DNA from: Prorocentrum cordatum
Lineage: Eukaryota; Sar; Dinophyceae; Prorocentrales; Prorocentraceae
Reading direction: 5' to 3'
Length of the DNA: 64,000 bases
NCBI GenBank assembly: GCA_963575745.1
Contig: CAUYUJ010014560.1
Span: 775,853-839,852 of the forward strand
The position numbers and the translations under genes were made by a program. Positions 12,655 to 22,260 of this stretch are shown here, in pieces. Within the stretch, counting starts at the first letter, position 1; every line of letters begins with the position of its first letter. The notes below the pieces were generated by a model. It worked only from the letters and a program-made list of their open reading frames with translations, made no database searches and was not told the DNA's origin.

Positions 12655-12800
12655 GCTCTGAACACATGCGCGCGGCCGCCGCGCGCGGATGCCGAAATCC
12701 TTCTCGTCGTCGTCGTCGTCGGCGCCATCGGCGTCGTCGTTGGCGTCGTCGTCGCCGTCGCCGTCGTCGTCGTCGTTCCCGTCGTCGCCCTCCCTCCTCC

Positions 12801-12834
<34 letters not shown>

Positions 12835-13246
12835 GCGACCAGAAGCTCTCGACTCACGTCTTGTTCGCCGGAGCTCTCCACCCTCTCGTCGTCGTCCGTC
12901 GTCGTCGTCCCTCCTCCCTCGTCGCCGTCGTCATCGTCGTCGTCGGCATCGTCGTCGTCGGCGTCGGCCTCGTCGTCGTCGTCATCGTCGTCGTCGTCGG
13001 CGTCGGCGCCATCATCGTCGTCGTTGTCGTCGTCGTTGGCGTCGTCGTCGTCGAAGTCGTCGGGTCGTCGTCGGTGTCCTCGTAATCGTCGTCGTCGGCG
13101 TCGTCGTCGTCGTTGTCGCTGTCGTCGTCGGCGTCGTTGCCGAGTGCGATTTGGTACCTACCGTCACAGTCTTAAGAGGTCTTGCGACCAAGTTGCGGGT
13201 GGGAGGGCGGGGTGTTTGCACGATCAGTGGAGAGGGCAGCTTCAAG
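12655..13246. repeat. (CGT)n array A with conserved tail
   Basis: A GC-alternating lead-in (ACATGCGCGCGGCCGCC) at about 12,663 runs into an imperfect CGT/GTC array to about 13,138. A unique tail at 13,139-13,246 (TTTGGTACCTACCGTCACAG, then CTTAAGAG and TTGCGGGTGGG) matches the tail of array B at 14,841-14,945. All six frames of a CGT repeat are open, so poly-Arg, Val, Ser, Thr and Asp frames here are not genes. Confidence 0.8.
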
Positions 13247-13404
13247 ACAATGAGAGTGAATTCTCCTTTCTACAAACAGAATGGGATCTCCCCCCCCGGC
13301 GTTATCGACCCCCCTTTCGGGTATGTGAACCGTTTATGATTCTGACCGCATGTCCATCCTGAATATGATATCGCAATGTCAAATGCCAACCGGGCCCCCC
13401 CCTG

Positions 13405-13407
<3 letters not shown>

Positions 13408-13490
<83 letters not shown>

Positions 13491-13500
13491 AATAATAATA
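13408..13500. repeat. Poly-T run then TA repeat
   Basis: About 49 T residues in a row (13,408-13,456) are followed by alternating TA. On the minus strand this reads as a long poly-A, so it could mark the 3' end of a retroposed copy whose body lies to the right (13,501 upward, minus strand). I could not identify such a body. Confidence 0.7.
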
Positions 13501-13539
13501 TAAAAACACTATGCGGTGACAATTTTTGTTCTAACATAG

Positions 13540-14018
13540 CACTGGTTTGCGAATCCCTTGCAAAAAACGGGACGAAAAGCGCACGCGCGCGTTGTCGCGC
13601 GCGCATGCGGGAATCCTTCAAACACCTCCGGTTCCGGAAAGATTTCGCAATCGAGCTCCCCCTCCAAAAAAAACATACAAACAACACATGATTTCGCAAA
13701 CATGGTTTGCGAAAAAAGCTTCCGCGCGAGCTCTCGCGAAATCTTAAGAAAACCATTGGTTTTTCAAGATTAATGCTGTTAAGCGGGCTTCGCGCGCGCA
13801 TGTCAAAGTCTGTCGAACGCCCTTGCGCGTGTGCCGTCGCGAGAATCCTCTGCAACAAATGGAACGAAGTGCAGACGCGCGCGTCGTCGCGCGCGTATGC
13901 AGAAAACCTTCAAAGCCCATCGGTTTCGGAAGGATTTCAAAATCGTGTCCAAAAAACATACAGACACCCAAGGTTTCGCAACATGGATTTTCAACAAAAG
14001 CGTGCGCGCGCGCTCTTG
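13540..14018. repeat. GC-alternating repeat family, locus 2
   Basis: Two related halves about 290 bp apart carry TTGCGAATCCCTTGCAAAAAA / GAGAATCCTCTGCAACAAA type segments, each followed by GCGCGCG blocks and AATCCTTCAAA-like sequence. They belong to the same family as 908-1905. The block leads directly into (CGT)n array B. Confidence 0.6.
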
Positions 14019-14049
<31 letters not shown>

Positions 14050-14220
14050 CTCCTTCCTCCCGCGTCGTCGTCGTCGCCTACGTCGTCCTCTGTCTTTCCT
14101 CGTGTTCGTCGTCGTCGTCCTCTTTTCGTCGTTGTCGCCGCGGTCGTCCTTCCTCCTCCTCCCTCGTCGTCGTCGTCGTCCGTCGTCGGCGTCTCGTCGT
14201 CGTCCCTCCTATTTCGTCGC

Positions 14221-14252
<32 letters not shown>

Positions 14253-15022
14253 CCCCTCCTCCCGCGTCGTTTTCGTCGTCTGCGTCGCCGTCATTCCTCC
14301 TTCTTCGTCGTTCGCGTCGTCGCCGTCCTCCCTCCTCCCTCGTCGTTGTTGTCGTTGTCGTCGTTGTCGCCGTCGTCGTCCTTCCTCCTTTCTCGTCGTC
14401 GTCTTCGTTGGCGTCGTCGTCGTCTTCGTCGTCGTCGGCGTCGGCGTCGTCGTTGTCTTCGTCGTCGTCGTCGTCGTCGTCGGCGTCGTCGTCGTCGGCG
14501 TCGGCATCGTCGTCGTCGTTGGCGTCGTCGTCGTCTTCGTCGTCGGCGGCGTCGGCGTCGTCGTTGTCTTCGTCGTCGTCGTCGTCGCCGCCGTCGTCGT
14601 CGTCGTCGCCGGCGTTGTTGACGTCGTCGTCGTCGTCGGTGTCTTCGTTGTCGTCGTCGTCGGCGTCGTCATCGTCGTCGTCGTCGTTGTCATCGTCGTC
14701 GTCGTCGTCGGTGTCGGCGTCGTCGTCGTCGGCGTCGTTGTCGGCGTCGTCGAAGTCGTTGGAGACGTCGTCGGTGTCGTCGTAGTCGCTGTCGGCGGCG
14801 TCGTCGTCGTTGTCGCTGTCGTCGTCGGCGTCGCTGTCGCTGCCAAGTGCCATTTGGTACCCACCGTCACGGTCTTAAGAGATTTTGCAAACCATGTTGC
14901 GGGTGGGTGGGTGGGATGCTTGCGCGAGCAGTGGAGTGGACAACTCACTGCGGACAGAAATTAATTGCACCACATGAGTTGCACCACGTAGCCTAAATCA
15001 CATAGGTTGTACCACATAGACT
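14019..15022. repeat. (CGT)n array B with conserved tail
   Basis: Imperfect CGT repeats run from 14,019 to about 14,840. The tail at 14,841-14,945 (TTTGGTACCCACCGTCACGG, CTTAAGAG, TTGCGGGTGGG) matches tail A base for base over long stretches. The sequence at 14,968-15,020 matches 771-822. The order is GC-alternating repeat, CGT array, tail, then ACCACAT repeat. Confidence 0.8.
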
Positions 15023-15215
15023 GAAATAGTATACTGTTTGGGGTTCACGCTGGCTAACATATAGTTTTTTTCATCAGTGGCAAAACATTGCACGAAATTC
15101 ACTTCGAAATCCGGAACGAAATTCTCCGGGACAATCCTAGCCCATCCCATTGTTTTCCTACGGAAGCCGCTCTGCGATGTTGGCGCCATGAAAAGGGGGA
15201 GGAGGAGGAAGAGGA

Positions 15216-16216
15216 TTACGCTGTAAGGATTACGCAGTGTGGCCGTCCACGCGGCACAGCTCGCAGCTCGGCATCGCAGCACCAAGGGGAAAGTCGAAAC
15301 CAACACCAAGACCCTGGTGCCGAGAGAGCCGTCTTCAGATTCATCCAGCGTGCCCCGGAAACGCTCTGCTGGAGCACGCTAGCGCGAAAGGAATTCTCAA
15401 GCGAATCTCGCGCCAAATCTAGCGGGCGCGGATCGTCCTCGTCCGCGCCGCCGAACAGCCACTCTGCTGCCTCGCCCTCTGGGTCGAGGGGCCTTGCCAC
15501 AGGCTGGGAGGAATCGCCAGGAATCACCGTGGGAGCACCGTCCTGAGCTCCCGACGAAGCCACAGCCGATGGGGCAGGTCCTCGGGCCCCAGGGCCCCCC
15601 CCCCCGCCACAGTCGCTTTGGCTACCTCTTCAGCACAAGCGCGCATGCAACGCCTCGAGGACCGATCTAGGAGGGCCCTCGCGGCGCGGGTACTGGTCTC
15701 GCCTGATGCGGGCTAAATGATCGGCTCCTTTTTCCGTGATCTCCCAAGGCATCTGGCCTCGAGATGTCTGAAATCTTCCGTCGCATACCTACCGCATTCG
15801 TGGCAGAACACCATGCAATACTTGGGCCACTCCCCACGTCTGCGTGCGCTGTGCAGCACCCCCCACCCCGCCCAGGCCCGTCAAAACACCCTCGCCCACA
15901 ACCCTGGGGGCCCCGTTCAGGACGGGGGGGGGGGGGGGGCGGGACAGGCGGGGCTGGCGGAGGTGCGCGCGCAGCGCTGCAGAACTCCAGCAGGCTCGAA
16001 GCATGCATTCGCCGTTTGCACACCTCGCATCTCCATTTAGCGCCGTCCTGGGCCATCTGGTGGCCCGCTTCGCGGAGAGCTATCTCCACGCCGCTCTCGC
16101 GGGCCCCGCGAGGCGCGATATCTTCGCGCTCGGCCCGGGTCGCGTCGCAGTCCAGGGCAAGTTGTAAGGCCTTGGGCGCTCGACGTCTGACAAGAGCGGC
16201 AACAGCGCCCCAACTG
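15216..16216 (-). pseudogene. LINE-1 C-terminal Cys-containing tail and 3' region
   Basis: A segment around 16,030 reads WRCEVCKRR, a C-x2-C pair, followed by Pro-rich low complexity and then several frames with residual protein character, including EGEAAEWLFGGADEDD near 15,450. Cys-rich tails after RNase H are seen in other elements of this window (38.8-39.4 kb). The 36-bp hairpin partner lies at 15,345-15,380. I cannot place the stop codon or the 3' end of the element with confidence. Confidence 0.45.
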
Positions 16217-16699
16217 TCAGCGTGGGGAGCAGCATGCTTGACGAATCCCTCCCAAGCCCGCTCCGCCGCCCCCCCGCCCCATGGTCGGCCGTGGCATTGC
16301 CCGCAGCAAGGAAGAGGTCCCTGTCTGTGACCAGACGGCCCGCGTCCTCCTCTTCAGCGTGAGAGGGGGCCATTCCAGAGAGACCTCGCGGCCTTCGGCC
16401 GCCGCGCGAATTCTCGCCCAGAGATCCTCGTTGGGCCCCCTGGTGGCCTTGCGGGGCCAAGCTTTTAAAAGGCCCTGATGGTCCGTCACGAAGCGCACCG
16501 ACCCCGTAGTCTGCTCAAGGGCCATCGCCAGGGCCAGCGTCTCCGATCGGGGCACAGACTGTCGGCAGCCAGGGAGCGGCGCGGCCATCATCGCCCCCAG
16601 GCACCAGCTATCTTCGCGCCAGGCCAGGGCAGCGACAGCAGCTCCACACCTACGGCGACGCTGATCGTCCGAGTGCTTCCCTCCCGACCCGCCCCCCAA
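16217..16699 (-). pseudogene. LINE-1 RNase H domain with lost first catalytic Asp
   Basis: Four RNase H landmarks occur in order: GGGSGG where the first catalytic motif TDGSGG is expected (about 16,690), ETLALA with the catalytic Glu (about 16,545), VTDHQGL with the second Asp (about 16,475), and GNATADHGA with the last Asp (16,283-16,301). The conserved His is in SHAEEE (about 16,355). The last two motifs are in a different frame from the first three, so a frameshift lies between about 16,365 and 16,440. RNase H removes element RNA from RNA:DNA hybrids. Loss of the first Asp would already inactivate it. The enzyme family call is firm. The claim that Asp was lost by mutation is inference from the family pattern. 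Confidence 0.7.
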
Positions 16700-16750
16700 A
16701 CAGCGTCAAAACCCCGCCCCTCCGATAGTCGCCCAGCTCACCTGCCCAGC

Positions 16751-17101
16751 TCACCTACCCACATAGTCGCCCAGCTCACCTACCAGCTCACCTACAGGAG
16801 CCAATCGCTCTTCATCGAACCTGGGGGTGGTGAGGTGGTTCGGCACTTGGCCTCGCAGCCAGACCGAGGGCTCACTGTCTACACTGGCCAGCGCCCTCGC
16901 CACCAGGTGCTCCGACTTGGCGAACTCACTGCCCTCGATGATGTCCTCCGTGCACTTCCAGATCCTGTGGGTCAGCGTCTCTGGCTCCAGCCCGCATCTC
17001 GGGCAGGTGGCGCTGACGGCATAGCCGCGCCCTTGCTTCCTGGCGCGGCTCCACTGCCCGCCACTTATCACTGCCATCGTGCGACTCCACACCGCCCACA
17101 T
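16751..17101 (-). pseudogene. LINE-1 ORF2 zinc-knuckle segment
   Basis: After a stop at 17,117 the next frame reads WSRARKQGRGYAVSATCPRCG, then ETLTHRIWKC. The pattern C-x2-C ... H-x4-C is the zinc-binding motif that follows the RT in many LINEs and is thought to help grip RNA or target DNA. The segment ends at a stop before the RNase H domain. It is continuous in sense with its neighbours, so the stop at 17,117 with a frame change is likely a decay event. Confidence 0.65.
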
Positions 17102-17116
17102 GCCTCTTCGAGCATA

Positions 17117-18679
17117 TCAGTCGAGCTCGCGCCTCGCATGCAGCATGTCCGCGCCGCTCCCCAAGTTGCCGCCGTCCTCGTGGGCCGCCACCTGCTTCCA
17201 CAGCTGGCGCATGATGTCCTCGCGGAGGTCGCGCAGGATGGGCTGCCGATCGATGAAGCTCCCAAAGGCCTCCGAGCTCGACTCCACCAGGTGCCACTCC
17301 GTGATCGCGCCGTCCACCTCTGGCCTGCCCCACGCGCCAGCAGTGCGTGGATCCCAGCCCAGATCCATGAGCGTTGCCACGAGCGCGCCGACAGGGCCAC
17401 GCACGCGCCGCCAGCGCCGGGCTGCGCCGGCGCTCAGGAGCGCGCCGCGGATGGCAGGCCAGACTCCATGGGTCGTCGCATGGACCTCAGGCGCCGTCTC
17501 CCAGAGCTCCAGCCCCGAGTCTACCAACTGGATGCGCAGCTTGATGGCTGGGTCCTCCTCCAGCCCCGCCGCCAAGACCGTGGTGAGGCAGCGTCCGCCA
17601 GCTTTGCCTCCAACTGCCGCGCCCGCCTGCTGCCTCAGCTTCCTGGCGCTCGACGGCGCCAGGCCCTGGAGCCGGTGGCCGTAGGTGGCCTGTGGAGAAG
17701 CCCCCGTGCTCCACAGCCCCTTCGCCTCCTTGGCGAGATCCGCGCTCCTCCTCATTCTCGTGATGCGGCTAGCGCGCCTGCTGGCCGCCAGCAGCCTCTT
17801 GCGCTGCTTCTTGCAGCAGCGCCTCCACCCAGCTGCCGCGTCGCCGCCCAGGTCCGTGGCGTCCGGCGCCAACTGCAGCGGCAGAGCAGGCGACTCCAGT
17901 TCCGCCTGTAGCTCTCGGCCCAGCTGCGTGTCCGACGCCGGCAGCTTGGTCTTGTTCGAGATGATCAGGCCTCGCTCCTCGACGAAGCCCTCCACGAACT
18001 GGGTCGCCACCTGCTTCATCTCCTGCTTCACCATCTGACGAGGTCCCTCGCGCCGGGCCGTCGCGTCGTCCGCGAATGTCCAGAGGGGCGCCTGCGGGGC
18101 CACCCGGTGGGCCTTTGCCCGCACCCCGTGGTTGAACACCTCGGCCAGGGATGCCCCCCTCGCCGACCCCGCCACCACCGAGCGCGTCGGCCAGACCAGC
18201 TCGCTGATGCCGTGGCGCTGGTCCTTCAGGATGCGAGGGCCCAAGAAGAGCTCCACCTCCATGGCCGCGACAATGGCAGGGTACTCCGCCTGCGCCGCCA
18301 GCTCCATGAGCAGCGCCAAGCTGATCGTGTCGTAGAAGGTCTAGAGGTCGAGGAGGAGAGTGGCCGACGCCAGCTGCATCTCCCTGCCCACCTCGTCGAG
18401 CAGGGCACGGTGCAGCGCAGCCCTGAGCGCAGAGCACCCTCGCAGGGCGCCGCCCCAGAATGCCCCGAGCTGGTCTGTCCAGTTGTCCACGATACCGCCT
18501 CGAGCTTTGCTCCATATCTTGGGCATCAGGGCAATCATGCCCAGCACCCTGTCGCCCCCAGCAGGCTTCGGAACCGATGCCGCCACCGCCGCCATGAACT
18601 GGCGAGGCCAGACGCCCTGGGCCTCTGCATCGTTCATCAGCTGCCTCAGCTCCACGCGCCTCCTCGCGCGCTTCGCGCG
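17117..18679 (-). pseudogene. LINE-1 ORF2 reverse transcriptase domain
   Basis: The palm and thumb of a non-LTR RT are visible. Finger motif: PKPAGGDRVLGMIALMPKIW. Motif A: LLLDL-stop-TFYD, with a TAG at 18,341-18,343 inside the catalytic motif. Motif B: VVAGSARGAS (about 18,149-18,176), with ARG in place of the usual Gln-Gly. Motif C: FADD at 18,065-18,076, the catalytic Asp pair. Downstream about 300 residues form the thumb and connection. RT copies the element RNA into cDNA at the nicked target. The stop in motif A and the frameshift upstream disable this copy. The motif wording fits a clade common in dinoflagellate predicted proteins, which is recognition from memory and not a search result. 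Confidence 0.75.
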
Positions 18680-19989
18680 GAAGCCTCTGCACCTCCGTCG
18701 AGCTCAGCACGTCCACGCCCATCGCCTTCCTGCCGTTTATGGAGTTCAGCGCCCTGTCGAACTCCTCCTGCTCCACTGGCGGGTAGTCCTCCTCCTTCGC
18801 TACCTCCAGGGTCCTTAGCAGCTGCCCCTGGATGCCCTCCAAGCTCACCTTCGGGTCTTGCCACGACCCTCTCCATTTGGACGCCCGGTCATTCATGATC
18901 CCCGCAGGGTCCGCCGTGGTGGAGGTGCCCGCGCAGATCTCGTCGATGATGGTCGGCTCGTCTTTCACGCGCTTGTGCAGCACCCCCATCTTGTCGCCCC
19001 ACATCTCCTTCACCCACTTGGTGTAGGCTCTTCGTGCTTCCCCCATCGCGCGCGCCTGCCCTGCCGCCGCCGGCGCGCCCGTCAGCTCGAGCAACTTCTG
19101 TCGGTGCGCCGCCGAGAGGGTCTCGACCTTGACCATCATCTTCTGCCAGACCATGAAGCGCGCGCTGCCGAAAAAGTCTGCCATGCCCTGGTCCAGCGCC
19201 TCCTTGGCGATCCTCTTGAGCTTGCAGCTCACCCGGCCCCGCTGAGCCTCATCGCGCCTGCCGCGCGCGAGCGTCTGGTACATCTGCGCCAGCGTGAGCG
19301 CGTAGCACATGGCGTCAGACTTGCGGCACTTCATGTGTGCCCTGCCTGGCGCGACCTTCGCTTTCACCCACTTCAGGTCGAAGCCCCTCCCGCGCCCCAG
19401 GTCGCGCGCCTTCCCCGACTCCTCCACCTCGTGGACGGCCAGCAGTGCGAGCTCCAGCTTGCTCACCCAGTTGCCGTACCTATGCGAGAGGTCCTTCTCC
19501 AGCTCCTCGCGGCCCTGGTAGGCGACGCGGTCGTCCAGCTGCTGCGCCGGGCCCGCGCGCGCGCCCGCAGCGGGCCCTCGCCCAGCGTGCTCCGGAAACG
19601 CCCTGCCGGAGCACGTTGCCGTCTCGTCTGTTCTGGCCGTCGCTTGGTGGACTGGGTGGGCTGGTTGGGTTTGCTGGTGACATGGAAATCCCGTCTGCGC
19701 CAGCTGCTCTTCCGCCTGCCTCCAGCACTCCAGTGGCGCCTGGAAGGGCGCCTCGGGCTCCTGGCAGACCTCGCCCTCCTCGTGCAGCTTCGCGAAGGCC
19801 TCCTGCTCCTCCGGGGGGGGGGTCTCGATTTCCTCTCCTGCAGCTTCTTCTGCTTCATCTTGCTCGTCTTGCTGTCGGGGTCCGCGCTCTTCCTCGGCCT
19901 CTGCGTCCGCGGCAGCGCCCTGGGCGCCGCGAGCGCCCTCGCCCACCATTCTTGGTAGGAGCCCTCGAGTGTGATGAGCAGCGCGCAGC
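18680..19989 (-). pseudogene. LINE-1 ORF2 linker and N-terminal RT segment
   Basis: One open frame runs across the linker between endonuclease and RT. It is Glu/Gln/Pro-rich at first, then more helical (LDDRVAYQGREELEKDLSHR), and ends with the RT entry motif NSINGRKAMGVDVLS, which corresponds to the conserved INxRKAxGxD motif of LINE RTs. A 36-bp hairpin sequence (19,582-19,617) sits in this linker without breaking the frame and has a close partner at 15,345-15,380. A frameshift near 18,660-18,680 separates this part from the RT palm. Confidence 0.65.
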
Positions 19990-20616
19990 GCACCTTCTAG
20001 GGCACCTCCAGCTCCGCCTCTACCATCACCGGGTCCGCAAAGTCCTTGCGCACCAAGCAGTAGTCCAGCAGAGACCCCTGCCCCCCTCAGGCGCACGTTG
20101 CCTTCGCCCCCTGCGGCGTCTTCACCACCCCGCCGACTTTCTGCGGGAACTCGCTCTTCAGCAGCTGCTCTGGGTCCAGGTTCCAGTCCGCCGCCACGAT
20201 CCACGGGTCGCCCGCGGCCTTCAGGAAGGCCGCCAGGCTCGCCAACTTCTGGGGGTTCGGGGGCCCCTTCCCCCACTGGGACGCCATGTGCGCGGTCGCG
20301 TAGACCAGGTTGCCCGCCTTCGCGTGGCTGGTGGTCGCCACGAACCCGCGGAAGGGATCGTCTCTGCCTCGCTGCTGCGCTGCCACTCGCACATGACCAA
20401 ACGAGGTCGTCCACCACAGCACCCCGCCCCACTCAGCCCAGACGGCCGCGCTGCCGTGGCCGCGGTCTTCCAGCCGTCCCGATCGAGGTCAACAGTGACC
20501 TTCTTCTGCTTGTCGGGCAAGAGGTGGGTCTCGCAGATGCCCATCACACTTACCCGTGGGTGTCGTTCCTGATGCTCGTTCACGTACTTGTGGGCCCGTG
20601 GGCCCCACTTCCCCAC
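19990..20616 (-). pseudogene. LINE-1 ORF2 endonuclease domain (EEP type), broken
   Basis: The segment carries marks of the endonuclease/exonuclease/phosphatase fold used by LINEs to nick target DNA: GICETHL at 20,521-20,541 with the metal-binding Glu, AADWNLDPEQ around 20,180 with the Asp/Asn pair, and SLLDYCLV near 20,060 with the Asp-Tyr of the late motif. Reading them needs a frame change between about 20,490 and 20,420. There is a TGA near 20,090 in a G-run, and a TAG at 19,999-20,001 where the last conserved His would be expected. The domain is therefore recognisable but cannot be made as one protein from this copy. Confidence 0.7.
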
Positions 20617-20699
20617 ATTCGCAAAGAAGAGCTGGCGATCGCCAGCCGTGCCTGACGCTGGCCTCGCGCCAGGACGTAGATCGTCAAAGGTGCGACGGT

Positions 20700-21914
20700 C
20701 TATCCTGGCTGGCAGCTGCTCCAGCAGCAGGAGCGCCAGCTGCTATTGCCTGCGCCTGCACTCGCCCCAGCAGCAGGAGCGCCAGCAGGAGCCGCAGCAG
20801 CCCCCGCAGTGCCTGGCTTGCCCTTGCCGCCCCCCTTGGCGACAGCGACGGCGGGCTCAGCCTTGACCTTCGCCTGGTAGTCCAGCAGCACCTGCTTCCT
20901 CCTCGGGGCTGCCTCGGCGTCTGGGGCAGCCGCTGGTTCCGCGGCCGCTGCTCCTGGCTCCGCCGCTGGCTGCTCACTGGGCTCCTTCTTGGCGGCTTCG
21001 CCTGAGGCCGCCTGGCCGTCCTCCGTCCTGCGCTTCTTCCGGAGCTGCTTGCGCAGGCTGGGGAGCTGCTCGACATGCTGCACCAGGAGCTGCTGGTGCT
21101 GCTCCGCCTGGTCGCGCAGCTGCTTCGCCTCCTCCGCGTGCTTATGGCGAACCTCTGCCTGCTGCCGAGCGAGCGCCGCCTCTGCCTCCTCGATCTTCTG
21201 CAAGGACGTCTTCCCCGCCTGCTGGATGTCCGCCAACTTGGTGCGGAAGGCCAGCACCGCCTCCTTCTCTGGGCCGTCCTCGTAGTCGTCCAGGCTGGCG
21301 CCCAGGAGCCGGTCATCCACTGAGAAGTCCAGGATCGTCTGCACTTCAGCCTGCGCAGGCTCCTCCCAGTCAGCCTTGACGAGCTCTCCCTTGCCCGCCT
21401 GCTTGTAGTAGGCCGCCGAGGCCTTCGCGCGGGCCTGATCAGCATCGAAGGCGTCCTCCAAGGCCTGGCCGCGGCGGAGGAGCGCCTCATCGTGGAGGAT
21501 GGACAAGCGCTCGGGCTCGCCCTCGCACTCCAGCAGCCACTTCTGCGCCTTCTGATGCTGTCCCTTGGCCTTCATGAGCGCCTGCCATGCATCAGGTGGC
21601 CTCGGCTGAGGCGGCGGCGGCGCATGCTTGCGCTGGAGCTCATCGATATCCTTGGCCAGCTGTTTGTTCCCCCCTGCGAGGAAATCCAGCGCCGCCGCCT
21701 TGCCATCGTTTTCTCCTGGCTTTGGCCCCCACCACGCCGCCGCAGAGTTTCCAGCGCGCTGCTGCCCGTAGCGGTTGCTGCGCCAGGGCGGCTTGCCTTG
21801 GAACCGTTCCAGCCACGCGCCGCACTTGCACTGCCCTCCTTGCTTGTCCAGCCGCCAGTTGTACACCGATTGGCCACACTCCTTGCAGACTGTGAAAGGT
21901 TTACTCTTGGGCAT
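20700..21914 (-). CDS. LINE-1 ORF1, Cys-rich coiled-coil protein
   Basis: The frame from the ATG at 21,914 encodes 404 residues starting MPKSKPFTVCKECGQ. Residues about 9-35 form a small zinc-binding pattern, C-x2-C followed by C-x-C (CKECGQ then CKCGAW). The middle has long Glu/Lys/Ala-rich segments with heptad character, notably a stretch with repeated Gln/Leu/Glu ending in LRKKRR, suggesting a coiled coil next to a basic patch. The C-terminus is Ala/Gly/Pro low complexity and may have drifted in frame. ORF1 proteins of LINEs bind element RNA and form trimers through coiled coils; I infer that role here. The frame is open further upstream, but the ATG at 21,914 sits right before the zinc motif and after the repeated 5' monomers, so I prefer it. 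It ends about 80 nt before the first endonuclease motif. Confidence 0.6.
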   Translation of the reverse strand: MPKSKPFTVCKECGQSVYNWRLDKQGGQCKCGAWLERFQGKPPWRSNRYGQQRAGNSAAAWWGPKPGENDGKAAALDFLAGGNKQLAKDIDELQRKHAPPPPQPRPPDAWQALMKAKGQHQKAQKWLLECEGEPERLSILHDEALLRRGQALEDAFDADQARAKASAAYYKQAGKGELVKADWEEPAQAEVQTILDFSVDDRLLGASLDDYEDGPEKEAVLAFRTKLADIQQAGKTSLQKIEEAEAALARQQAEVRHKHAEEAKQLRDQAEQHQQLLVQHVEQLPSLRKQLRKKRRTEDGQAASGEAAKKEPSEQPAAEPGAAAAEPAAAPDAEAAPRRKQVLLDYQAKVKAEPAVAVAKGGGKGKPGTAGAAAAPAGAPAAGASAGAGNSSWRSCCWSSCQPG

Positions 21915-22039
21915 TCTCAAGCTGAGCCCCAACGCTGTGTCACTGGCCTGTCCAGTCGCGTCGCGTCTCTCAGCACGCTCAGGATCCCAAACGGCTTGAG
22001 CCAGGAGGAGGAGGACGACGAGGAGGAGGAGGACGACGA

Positions 22040-22260
22040 GGAGGGGAAAGGGGGAAGGAGGAACGTACGCGACATCCGTCGCACTGAACCACGCGCCCTC
22101 CAGGCCACGACTAAAACATGTAAATGCCACCTGCCGAACCCGCCAGGTGCCGACACGGCGCCGCGACTTGGAGGGGAAAAATGAAGAGAAATGGAAAGAG
22201 GGGAGGGGAGAAGACACGCGCTCGACGACCGTCACACTGAACCACGCGCCCTCCAAGCGC
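22040..22260 (-). repeat. Two 153-bp monomers in LINE-1 5' region
   Basis: CACTGAACCACGCGCCCTCC occurs at 22,082 and again at 22,235, with related purine-rich flanks on each. The pair lies just upstream of ORF1 on the minus strand. Tandem monomers in LINE 5' regions carry the promoter in some known families. Whether that holds here is inference. Confidence 0.55.

Larger units (their letters stand above)
15216..22260 (-). mobile_element. LINE-1: near full-length dead non-LTR retrotransposon
   Basis: Read on the minus strand the order is: a 5' region with two 153-bp monomers (about 22,260-22,040), a Cys-rich ORF1 (21,914-20,700), then a long ORF2 with AP-type endonuclease (about 20,616-19,990), a Lys/Glu-rich linker, RT (about 18,900-17,117), a CPRCG zinc knuckle (about 17,010), RNase H (about 16,700-16,220) and a Cys-containing tail. 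This order is the known layout of APE-bearing LINEs with RNase H. At least four frameshifts and three in-frame stops interrupt ORF2, so the copy is inactive. Element ends and target-site duplications could not be fixed by eye. The 15.2 kb limit is the last protein-like segment. Confidence 0.75.

Noticed and set aside
13408-13456. Poly-T as the poly-A tail of a retroposed gene on the minus strand
   Set aside because: The body that would precede the tail (right side) is the GC-alternating repeat, with no recognisable gene or 3' region, so I list only the homopolymer.
12645-14964. Several open frames of 150-380 codons in all six phases
   Set aside because: A CGT repeat has no stop codon in any frame, so these Arg/Val/Ser/Thr/Asp-rich frames are expected without selection.
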